Assembly: GCA_025938055.1 (NCBI GenBank)
Contig: JAICQC010000265.1
Span: forward strand, 1-6,510
Direction: 5' to 3'
DNA from: Anaerolineales bacterium
GTDB lineage: Bacteria; Chloroflexota; Anaerolineae; Anaerolineales; Villigracilaceae
DNA length: 6,510 nt
The position numbers were made by a program, and so were the translations under genes. The notes under the pieces are model-generated. The model did no database searches and was not told where the DNA came from. It saw nothing but the letters and a program-made list of their open reading frames with translations. Shown here piece after piece: positions 1 to 5,589 of the stretch (its first letter is position 1; each line of letters starts with the position of its first letter).

Positions 1-1
1 G

Positions 2-2761
2 AGCCAGGGACTCACGCGCGCGGGAGCCTGCGGCGGTTTGTTTCGGCGTACCTACAGCGCGATGGGCGATGCGGTCAACATGGCTGCCCGCCTGATGCAG
101 AATGCTCCAATAGGACAGGTCCTGGTTAACGAAAACGTGCGTAAGGCAACCGCAGAGAACTTTACCTGGGAGGAACTTCCGCCGCTGCGCGTCAAGGGAA
201 AGTCTCAGCCGGTAACGGTGTTTCGGTTGGTTGCTCAGCAGGAGCGCCAGGGAATCCGCCTGCATGAGCCCAAGTACGCTCTGCCCATGGTGGGACGCGC
301 GGCTGAACTGGCGTTAATCGAACAAAAGCTCGATACGGTGCTGCTGGGTCATGGGCAAATCGTCGGGATTACAGCTGAAGCAGGCATGGGCAAATCACGC
401 TTGATGGCTGAAGTCATTCGTCTGGCAAGGGATCGCCGCGTGCTCGGATATGGAGGCGAGTGCCAGTCCTACGGCACCAGCACCAGCTATCTGGTCTGGC
501 AGAGCATCTGGCGCGGCTTCTTCAATCTGGACCCGGACTGGTCTGTGGCGGAACAGATCGCATCGCTGGAGCAGCAGTTATCCGAGATCGACCCGGCGCT
601 GCTGCCCCGCCTTCCGCTGCTCGGGGCAGTCCTCAACCTTCAGATCCTTGACAACGATCTGACTCGATCCTTCGATGTCAGGTTGCGCAAAGAGTCGCTG
701 GAATCATTGCTCGTCGACTGTCTGCGCCAGCGCGCACGCACGGCGCCGCAACTGTTGGTGCTGGAAGACTGTCACTGGCTCGATCCTCTCTCCCATGATC
801 TGCTGGAGGTGATCGGGCGGGCGATCACAGATCTGCCGGTACTGATCGTCCTGGCGTATCGCCCTCCTCAACTGGATCGATTGCTGGCTCCACGTGTCAG
901 CCAGTTATTCTATTTCACCGAGGTTCCATTGACGGACCTGCCGGCAAAAGAGATCGAACAACTGGTCTCGTTCAAGCTCGGGCAGATCTATGGCGAATAT
1001 GCCAAACTCTCGAAGGATCTTATAGAAAAAATCAGCCTGCGTGCGGAGGGGAATCCATTCTATATCGAGGAACTGCTGAATTACCTGCATGATCGGGACA
1101 TCGACCCGCAACAGCCTGAAGCACTTGAGCAGATCGAGCTGCCCAACAGTCTTTACAGCCTGATCCTCAGCCGCATCGACCAGCTTAGCGAAAACCAGAA
1201 GACCTTAATAAAAGTTGCCAGCGTGATCGGACGGTTATTCCGGGCAGCCATGTTATGGGGCGTCTACAATCAGTTTGGGGACCAGGAGCGCGTTCGCAGT
1301 GATCTAAACACCCTGAGCGAGCTGGAACTGACTCCGATGGACACGCCCGAGCCCGAGCTCGCCTATCTGTTTAAGCACATCCTCACACAGGAAGTCGCGT
1401 ACGAAACCCTGTCTTTTGCGACGCGTGCCATACTCCACGATCAGATCGGGCAATATATCGAGAAGGCGTATCAGGCAGTGCTTGATCAATATATAGACCT
1501 GCTGGCGTTTCACTTCTCGCGCAGCGAGAATCTGGAAAAGAAACAGGAGTACCTGCTGAAAGCCGGAGAGTCTGCTCAGGCAGATTATGCCAATATGGCA
1601 GCGATCACGTACTACCGACAGGTTCTTCCACTGCTGCCTGAGGCTCAGCAGGTGAATGTGATGCTGAAACTCGGTCAGGTCTTCGAATTGGTAGGTGAAT
1701 GGAAAGAGGCTGATGGCATCGACCGGCAGGCTGAGACCCTGGCGAGCCAGCTACATGATGCACAGGCTCGCGCCCAGGCACAACAGGCGCTGGGCTGGTT
1801 ATTGCGAAAACAGGGCGAATATGCTGATGCCGAAGCATGGCTGGCGAGTGCCCGCGACACGTATCAACAGTTGGGTGATGGAGCGGGTATCAGTCATGCT
1901 CTCGCGGATATTGGTGAGATTCACCGGCTGCAGGGGAAGTATGCCGAAGCACGCGTCTATTACGATGAAAGTCTGGCACTGGCTGCAGGCATCGCAGATG
2001 CCCGCCTTCGTCAGAAAGCACGCGCTCATGCCCTCAAAGGAGCGGGAACGGTTGCCACCTGGCAGGGCGATTATGATATGGCGCGCGAGTTGAATCAGGA
2101 AAGCCTGGCGCTCCGCCGGGAAGTAGGCGATACGCCCGGTGTAGCTACCCTGCTCAATAACCTGGGGATCATTGCCCGCTTCCAGCGTGACCTGACCGGC
2201 GCACGCCAGATGAATGAGGAGAGTCTGGCGCTCTTCCGCCAGATGGGTGATCGCTGGGCAGTCGGTCAGTTACTCAACAATCAGGCATGCGTTGCCAGTG
2301 ACCAGAGGGAATATGCCGAGGCGCGCCTCCTGCTCGAGGAGAGTCTCATGATCCGCCGGCAGTTGGGAGATAAAGCCGGGCTGGCACTTTCGCTCAACAC
2401 TCTGGCGGATGTCGTATTGGATGAAGGCGAATTTTCCGAGGCGCGCCCCCTGCTGGATGAGAGCCTCACCATTAACCGTGAACTGGGTGATCAGACCGCC
2501 ATCGCCTACCTGATCGAAGATTATGGGGGATTAGCCGCCGCTGAAACCAGACCGGAAAAGGCACTGCAACTGGCGGGTTTTGCAGCCGCGCTGCGCGAGA
2601 CGATCGGAGCGCCGCTGCCCCCGGCAGAGCAGGCGCGCGTTGACCGGATGATCGCGCCAGCGCGCGAGTCCCTGCCGGAAGTCACGGCGTCAGCGGAGTG
2701 GGAAGCCGGTCGATCCCTGGGCTTGGAACAAGCCATAGCACTGGCACTTTCTAACCCGTAA
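2..2761 (+). CDS. Class III nucleotide cyclase / AAA ATPase / TPR signalling protein (5' partial)
   Basis: The reading frame is open to the left edge, so this is the last 919 residues of a longer protein. Bases 2-231 encode the end of a class III adenylate/guanylate cyclase domain. The motif GDAVNMAAR carries the Asn (77-79) and Arg (89-91) that stabilise the transition state in this family. The metal-binding aspartates would lie upstream of the window. An ATPase domain of the STAND/AAA_16 type follows: Walker A AEAGMGKS at 374-397 (Ala replaces the usual first Gly), Walker B LLVLED at 752-769 followed by CHWLD, then an AEGNPFYIEELL motif near 1046-1081. About six TPR units of roughly 40 residues fill 1826-2557, and the C-terminus has the LPPAEQAR and LEQAIALAL motifs typical of these ATPases. 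It is probably a cytoplasmic sensor making cAMP or cGMP under control of the ATPase/TPR part. The input signal and exact nucleotide product cannot be read here. Confidence 0.92.
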   Translation, partial: SQGLTRAGACGGLFRRTYSAMGDAVNMAARLMQNAPIGQVLVNENVRKATAENFTWEELPPLRVKGKSQPVTVFRLVAQQERQGIRLHEPKYALPMVGRAAELALIEQKLDTVLLGHGQIVGITAEAGMGKSRLMAEVIRLARDRRVLGYGGECQSYGTSTSYLVWQSIWRGFFNLDPDWSVAEQIASLEQQLSEIDPALLPRLPLLGAVLNLQILDNDLTRSFDVRLRKESLESLLVDCLRQRARTAPQLLVLEDCHWLDPLSHDLLEVIGRAITDLPVLIVLAYRPPQLDRLLAPRVSQLFYFTEVPLTDLPAKEIEQLVSFKLGQIYGEYAKLSKDLIEKISLRAEGNPFYIEELLNYLHDRDIDPQQPEALEQIELPNSLYSLILSRIDQLSENQKTLIKVASVIGRLFRAAMLWGVYNQFGDQERVRSDLNTLSELELTPMDTPEPELAYLFKHILTQEVAYETLSFATRAILHDQIGQYIEKAYQAVLDQYIDLLAFHFSRSENLEKKQEYLLKAGESAQADYANMAAITYYRQVLPLLPEAQQVNVMLKLGQVFELVGEWKEADGIDRQAETLASQLHDAQARAQAQQALGWLLRKQGEYADAEAWLASARDTYQQLGDGAGISHALADIGEIHRLQGKYAEARVYYDESLALAAGIADARLRQKARAHALKGAGTVATWQGDYDMARELNQESLALRREVGDTPGVATLLNNLGIIARFQRDLTGARQMNEESLALFRQMGDRWAVGQLLNNQACVASDQREYAEARLLLEESLMIRRQLGDKAGLALSLNTLADVVLDEGEFSEARPLLDESLTINRELGDQTAIAYLIEDYGGLAAAETRPEKALQLAGFAAALRETIGAPLPPAEQARVDRMIAPARESLPEVTASAEWEAGRSLGLEQAIALALSNP
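1826..2557 (+). repeat. TPR-encoding tandem repeats with exact 120-base period in the last four units
   Basis: Within the signalling ATPase gene, units beginning at 2078, 2198, 2318 and 2438 are each exactly 40 codons long. They share the pattern EARxxxEESLxxxRxxGD followed by a second helix. Two less regular units precede them (about 38 and 44 codons, from 1832 and 1946). The third and fourth units are also close at the DNA level: 26 of 30 bases match between 2318-2347 and 2438-2467. The pattern resembles kinesin-light-chain-type TPRs (TPR_12), which form a superhelical protein-binding surface. The base-level similarity suggests internal duplication or conversion rather than ancient divergence alone. 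Confidence 0.8.
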
Positions 2762-2783
2762 TTTCAGGCTCCATCATCCGCCT

Positions 2784-2799
2784 GCGCGTGAGTACGCGC
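2784..2799 (+). terminator. GC-rich hairpin after the signalling ATPase gene, possible terminator
   Basis: A perfect 6-bp stem, GCGCGT (2784-2789) and ACGCGC (2794-2799), encloses a GAGT tetraloop 22 bases after the stop codon at 2759-2761. The following bases (CTTCTCTAATTC) are pyrimidine-rich but are not a true U-tract, so intrinsic termination would be weak. Position and stability are the main support. Confidence 0.4.
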
Positions 2800-2862
2800 C
2801 TTCTCTAATTCGTTCATCCATCTCACAGCTTACATCTCTCAACATCAAAATCGCACAAGACG

Positions 2863-2872
2863 CCTGATCAGG
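2863..2872. promoter_or_regulatory. 10-base perfect palindrome, possible operator half of the yjbQ upstream region
   Basis: CCTGATCAGG is a perfect 10-base palindrome about 50 bases upstream of the candidate -10 element. A palindrome of this length can occur by chance, so a regulator-binding role is only a suggestion from its position in a non-coding, AT-richer stretch. Confidence 0.2.
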
Positions 2873-2894
2873 TTTACAACTCGTTATGACTGAA

Positions 2895-2919
2895 TTCAAG
2901 CATAAACTTGAAGTTTTTT
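2895..2919 (+). promoter_or_regulatory. Inverted repeat followed by T6, operator or weak intrinsic terminator
   Basis: TTCAAG (2895-2900) and CTTGAA (2907-2912) form a perfect 6-bp inverted repeat around CATAAA. One base later comes a run of six T (2914-2919). Read as RNA this looks like a weak intrinsic terminator with an A/U-rich stem. Read as DNA it lies directly over the -35 and spacer region of the promoter candidate at 2919-2927, where a repressor or activator could bind. The two readings cannot be separated by sequence alone. Confidence 0.35.
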
Positions 2920-2927
2920 GGTATAAC
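2919..2927 (+). promoter_or_regulatory. Extended -10 promoter candidate for yjbQ
   Basis: TGGTATAAC matches the extended -10 pattern TGnTATAAT at all positions but the last. The expected -35 region (about 2898-2905) has no good TTGACA match, which is common for extended -10 promoters. Transcription would start near 2933-2935, giving a leader of about 54 bases before the TTG start at 2988. It is the best promoter match I noticed in the 226-base gap. Confidence 0.4.
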
Positions 2928-2973
2928 ATGCCTGTGGAACGAATCGCTGGACGTTTTGCAGCGCGAATAAGAC

Positions 2974-2980
2974 AAAGGGA
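2974..2980 (+). promoter_or_regulatory. Ribosome binding site of yjbQ
   Basis: AAAGGGA lies 7 bases before the TTG at 2988. An ATG at 2981 is in a different frame, and the in-frame codon at 2982-2984 is a TGA stop. The spacing and the stop together fix TTG as the start of YjbQ. Confidence 0.7.
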
Positions 2981-2987
2981 ATGACAA

Positions 2988-3407
2988 TTGAAATCCTATC
3001 GAAAAGAACTTTGGTTCAATATCCCAAGCCGGCGCGGCTTCAGGAACATCACCCCCGATGTAGAAGTCGCCCTGCGTGAGAGCGGAATCCAGGAAGGCAT
3101 TACTCTGGTTTCCGCGATGCATATCACGGCTTCTGTCTTCATTAATGATGACGAGTCCGGCTTGCATCAGGATTACGATAAGTGGCTCGAGAAGCTCGCC
3201 CCGCATGAACCCGTTGATCAATACCGCCACAACGACACAGGCGAAGACAATGCCGACGCGCATATGAAACGTCAAATTATGGGTCGTGAAGTGGTCGTGG
3301 CTGTGACAGATGGTAAGCTTGATTTCGGTCCGTGGGAACAAATCTTTTACGGGGAGTTCGATGGTCGCAGAAGGAAGCGGGTGCTGATCAAGATCATCGG
3401 TGAGTGA
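2988..3407 (+). CDS. yjbQ: YjbQ / UPF0047 family protein (secondary thiamine-phosphate synthase)
   Basis: The 139-residue protein has the usual length of the family, and the match runs end to end. Recognisable elements are an N-terminal [12 protein letters not shown] strand, [12 protein letters not shown] at 45-56, the [10 protein letters not shown] segment at 85-94 with conserved Asn88 and His92, and the C-terminal signature from [16 protein letters not shown] (111-126) to the end. Family members are small, cytosolic trimer-forming proteins. The name comes from E. coli YjbQ, which can supply thiamine-phosphate synthase activity in vivo; its primary role is not settled. Here Arg127 replaces the Pro of the commoner DGPR motif, as I recall for the subfamily with [14 protein letters not shown]. 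Translation starts at TTG, because an in-frame TGA lies just two codons upstream. Nothing nearby belongs to thiamine synthesis, so the enzymatic name should be treated as a family label. Confidence 0.93.
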   Translation: MKSYRKELWFNIPSRRGFRNITPDVEVALRESGIQEGITLVSAMHITASVFINDDESGLHQDYDKWLEKLAPHEPVDQYRHNDTGEDNADAHMKRQIMGREVVVAVTDGKLDFGPWEQIFYGEFDGRRRKRVLIKIIGE

Positions 3408-3418
3408 GAATGCCAGTC

Positions 3419-3475
3419 AGCCTTGCGAAGGTTTAGCGCGCACGTGAATGATGATGTGACCAAACCCTCGCAAGG
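3419..3475 (+). promoter_or_regulatory. Inverted repeat in the yjbQ-aldo/keto reductase gap (structure A)
   Basis: The arm CCTTGCGAAGGTTT (3421-3434) is complementary to AAACCCTCGCAAGG (3462-3475) at 13 of 14 positions; the one mismatch is A3429 with C3467. A3419 pairs with T3477 and G3420 with T3476 as a wobble, which extends the stem slightly. The loop is 27 bases. The left arm can also fold on itself (CCTT-GCG-AAGG). No U-tract follows, so this is not an ordinary intrinsic terminator. It could be a structured mRNA leader, an RNase-processing site, or one copy of a dispersed palindromic repeat. Confidence 0.6.
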
Positions 3476-3486
3476 TTTGATCATCA
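3449..3486 (+). promoter_or_regulatory. Alternative bulged hairpin abutting the Shine-Dalgarno (structure B)
   Basis: TGATGAT (3449-3455) pairs perfectly with ATCATCA (3480-3486), and CAAACC (3461-3466) pairs perfectly with GGTTTG (3474-3479) around the loop CTCGCAA. The two helices are contiguous on the 3' side and separated by a five-base bulge (GTGAC) on the 5' side, giving 13 base pairs in all. The last paired base, A3486, is the first base of AAGGAGG. This fold uses bases also needed for the 3421-3434/3462-3475 stem, so the two exclude each other. Confidence 0.5.
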
Positions 3487-3492
3487 AGGAGG
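3486..3492 (+). promoter_or_regulatory. Strong Shine-Dalgarno of the aldo/keto reductase
   Basis: AAGGAGG is a near-perfect anti-16S match, 5 bases before the ATG at 3498. It decides the start against the upstream in-frame TTG at 3423, whose extra 25 codons would consist of the inverted-repeat region and have no aldo/keto reductase character. Confidence 0.8.
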
Positions 3493-3497
3493 CAGGA

Positions 3498-4352
3498 ATG
3501 GAAACTCGCAGGTTTGGGCGCACGGGTCATATGAGCACCGTGGCGATCTTTGGCGCAGTAGCGTTAGCCGATGTCTCGCAGGAAGAGGCTGACAAGGTCA
3601 TGGAGCAGGTCATCGAAGCGGGAATCAACCACATCGATGTCGCGCCTTCCTACGGACAAGCTGAAATCCGCATCGGTCCCTGGATGCCGCGCGAGCGCGG
3701 ACGTTTCTTCCTTGGGTGCAAAACCACGCAGCGGACGAAAGAGGGCGCCTGGCAGGAATTACAGCAATCCCTCAAACGCCTGCAGACCGAGACGTTCGAC
3801 CTCTATCAGTTTCACGCGATCACGACCATGGCAGAACTGGATGCCGTCACGAGAAAGGGCGGCGCGCTGGAAGCGTTCGAGGAGGCGCGTCAGGAAGGAC
3901 TCATCAAATTTATCGGCATCACAGGTCACGGGGTGGATGCGCCGCAGATATATCTCGAATCGCTGCGGCGGTTCGATTTTGACTCTATCCTCTTCCCACT
4001 CAATTTCGTCCAGATGGCAAATCCCGAGTATCGAAGATTTACCGAAGAATTGATCTCCACTTGCAACGCTAAAGATGTCGGCACGATGACCATCAAGACG
4101 ATCACAAAGGCGCCCTGGGGCGAGAGACAGCACACTGCTACCACCTGGTATGAGCCTTTTGAGAAGAGCGCTGAAATCCAGCGAGCCATCAATTTTGCCC
4201 TTTCGTATGATGTGACCGGACTTTGCACAGCAGGTGACACACGCATCCTGCCGCTGGTGATCGACGCCTGCAAGAACTTCTCCCGCCTCCGCAAGGACGA
4301 ACTGGAAGAAATGATAAGTTCGGGGAAACAATACGAACCTCTATTTGCCTAG
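3498..4352 (+). CDS. Aldo/keto reductase family oxidoreductase
   Basis: The 284-residue protein is a single-domain (beta/alpha)8 aldo/keto reductase, slightly shorter than the usual 300-330 residues. It should reduce a carbonyl compound with NAD(P)H in the cytoplasm; the substrate cannot be read from the sequence. The full catalytic tetrad is visible: Asp47 and Tyr52 in DVAPSYGQAE, Lys75 in FLGCKT, and His106 in LYQFHA. The start METRRFGRTGHMSTV is typical of the family. SLKRLQTETFDLYQFH and GLIKFIGITGH (about 161-170 for the latter part) are further family motifs. There is no C-terminal CxxCxxC iron-sulfur tail of the kind found in some larger prokaryotic members. The gene lies 90 bases after yjbQ and 8 bases before the aminopeptidase gene, and its TAG stop overlaps the latter's ribosome binding site, so those two are surely one operon. 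Confidence 0.92.
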   Translation: METRRFGRTGHMSTVAIFGAVALADVSQEEADKVMEQVIEAGINHIDVAPSYGQAEIRIGPWMPRERGRFFLGCKTTQRTKEGAWQELQQSLKRLQTETFDLYQFHAITTMAELDAVTRKGGALEAFEEARQEGLIKFIGITGHGVDAPQIYLESLRRFDFDSILFPLNFVQMANPEYRRFTEELISTCNAKDVGTMTIKTITKAPWGERQHTATTWYEPFEKSAEIQRAINFALSYDVTGLCTAGDTRILPLVIDACKNFSRLRKDELEEMISSGKQYEPLFA

Positions 4353-4357
4353 GAGAG
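4351..4357 (+). promoter_or_regulatory. Ribosome binding site of the aminopeptidase, overlapping the upstream stop
   Basis: AGGAGAG begins inside the TAG stop (4350-4352) of the aldo/keto reductase gene and lies just before the ATG at 4361. This arrangement favours translational coupling between the two genes. Confidence 0.65.
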
Positions 4358-4360
4358 CCA

Positions 4361-5464
4361 ATGGCTGACCCCCGCATTGAAAAACTTGCCAGCGTGCTGG
4401 TGAACTACTCGCTGGAACTCAAACCCGGACAAAAGTTCTGGTTTCGAACTTCGCCGCTGGCGGAGGAACTGAATCTCGCGATCTATGAAGAGGCGATCAA
4501 GGCTGGCGCACATGTTTATGTGGATCAGCGCATGCCTGGCATAGAGGAGATCTTTTATAAGTATGCCTCAGATGAACAACTGGACTATATCTCACCGATC
4601 CGCCAGGTGATCGCGGACACCTTTGACGCGTCCCTCTACATTGATGCGGTACATAACAGCCGCAGTCTCTCGGGCATCGACGGTGCACGGATGGCGCGCT
4701 CCCGCAAAGCCGGTGCCGCAATCTTCAACAAGCTGATGAAGCGTTCCGCCGACGGGACCTACCGCTGGTGCCTCACGGTCTACCCAACTCATTCCATGGC
4801 GCAGGATGCCGATATGAGCCTCGTCGATTACCGTGAGTTCGTATATGGCGCAGGGATGCTGAACGAGGAGGACCCTGTCGCTTTCTGGAGGGAAGAAGGG
4901 AAAAAGCAGGGAGCCCTTGCGAGCTGGCTGAAGGGCCATGATCAGGTTGTCCTCAAAGGCTCGAACGTGGACATCCGCCTCTCGATCAAAGATCGCCGTT
5001 TTGAAATCTCCGATGGAAGATATAACTTCCCCGATGGAGAGATCTTCACCAGCCCGGTGGAGAGTTCGGTCAACGGCTGGATCCGCTTCGGATATCCCGC
5101 GCTCTATCACGGGCAGGAAGTGACGGACATCGAGCTATGGTTCGAGGACGGCAAAGTCGTCAGGGAAAAGGCAATCAAAAACCAGGAACTGCTCACCTCA
5201 CTGCTCAACACGGATGACGGCGCACGCATCCTGGGAGAGTGGGGCATCGGCACGAATTACGGTATCCAGCGCTTCAGCAAGAACATGCTGTTCGATGAAA
5301 AGATCGGCGGCACGATCCACTTTGCCGTGGGCGCGGGCTTCCCGGAATGCGGCAGCAAAAACGAATCAGGGCTGCACTGGGATATGCTCTGCGATATGGC
5401 TGAGTCGGAGATCACCGTGGATGGTGAACTATTTTACAAGGATGGTAAAACTATCATTGCATGA
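4361..5464 (+). CDS. M29 family metallo-aminopeptidase (AmpS/thermophilic aminopeptidase type)
   Basis: The 367-residue protein should remove N-terminal residues from peptides using a pair of divalent metal ions in the cytoplasm. The start MADPRIEKLASVLVNYSLEL is typical for the family, and no signal peptide is present. All expected metal ligands are seen: Glu227 in NFPDGEIFTSP, Glu293 in ILGEWGI, His320 in GGTIHFAVG, and His339 and Asp341 in NESGLHWDM. The 66-residue spacing between the two glutamates agrees with what I recall for the characterised Geobacillus enzyme. The spacing from His320 to His339 is shorter than in that enzyme, and the whole protein is about 40 residues shorter than the usual 410. 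This places it in a compact subfamily rather than suggesting damage. Its likely job is general peptide turnover, and a link to the co-transcribed reductase is not obvious. Confidence 0.93.
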   Translation: MADPRIEKLASVLVNYSLELKPGQKFWFRTSPLAEELNLAIYEEAIKAGAHVYVDQRMPGIEEIFYKYASDEQLDYISPIRQVIADTFDASLYIDAVHNSRSLSGIDGARMARSRKAGAAIFNKLMKRSADGTYRWCLTVYPTHSMAQDADMSLVDYREFVYGAGMLNEEDPVAFWREEGKKQGALASWLKGHDQVVLKGSNVDIRLSIKDRRFEISDGRYNFPDGEIFTSPVESSVNGWIRFGYPALYHGQEVTDIELWFEDGKVVREKAIKNQELLTSLLNTDDGARILGEWGIGTNYGIQRFSKNMLFDEKIGGTIHFAVGAGFPECGSKNESGLHWDMLCDMAESEITVDGELFYKDGKTIIA

Positions 5465-5589
5465 TCCCCAGGCCGGGTGAATTGGAACAGGGGGGTGTAT
5501 CGGCAAACAATCGCAACCGTGCGACTTGCCTGAACGAGATACGTATATCCTCTCGGTGGAAAGTCGTTTTTTCATGTAAGGAGAAACCC
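5465..5589 (+). other. Intergenic gap between the aminopeptidase and bactofilin-like genes
   Basis: This 125-base gap holds a small hairpin, TCGCA (5511-5515) and TGCGA (5520-5524) around ACCG, with no following U-tract. It also holds an ATACGTAT palindrome at 5539-5546 and a T6 run at 5567-5572. No promoter with acceptable -35 and -10 spacing could be found. The last bases contain the ribosome binding site AAGGAG (5578-5583), 6 bases before the ATG at 5590. The length suggests a separate transcription unit, but this is not proven. Confidence 0.4.

Noticed and set aside
38..40. TTG as the start of the signalling ATPase gene
   Set aside because: The frame continues open to base 2, and the codons before the TTG fit the cyclase family, so the gene begins outside the window.
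1695..2093. 132-codon plus-strand frame inside the ATPase gene
   Set aside because: It is an out-of-frame shadow of the TPR region, with unusually many Met and Arg residues and no family resemblance.
2874..3341. 155-codon minus-strand reading frame
   Set aside because: It lies antisense to yjbQ and its promoter region, resembles no family I know, and yjbQ is conserved over its full length.
3405..3416. Short match TGAGAATGCCAG shared by the end of yjbQ and the bactofilin-like gene near 5917
   Set aside because: A 12-base match with no matching flanks is best explained by chance.
3423..3497. 25-codon N-terminal extension of the aldo/keto reductase from TTG at 3423
   Set aside because: It lies over the inverted repeats, has no family resemblance, and the ATG at 3498 has a near-perfect Shine-Dalgarno.
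3759..4331. 190-codon minus-strand reading frame
   Set aside because: It is antisense to the aldo/keto reductase gene and is a by-product of that gene's codon use.
4592..5110. 172-codon minus-strand reading frame
   Set aside because: It is antisense to the M29 aminopeptidase gene and shows no protein family features.
5511..5524. Hairpin TCGCA-ACCG-TGCGA as an intrinsic terminator of the aminopeptidase gene
   Set aside because: The stem is only 5 bp and no U-tract follows; it is noted only as part of the intergenic gap.
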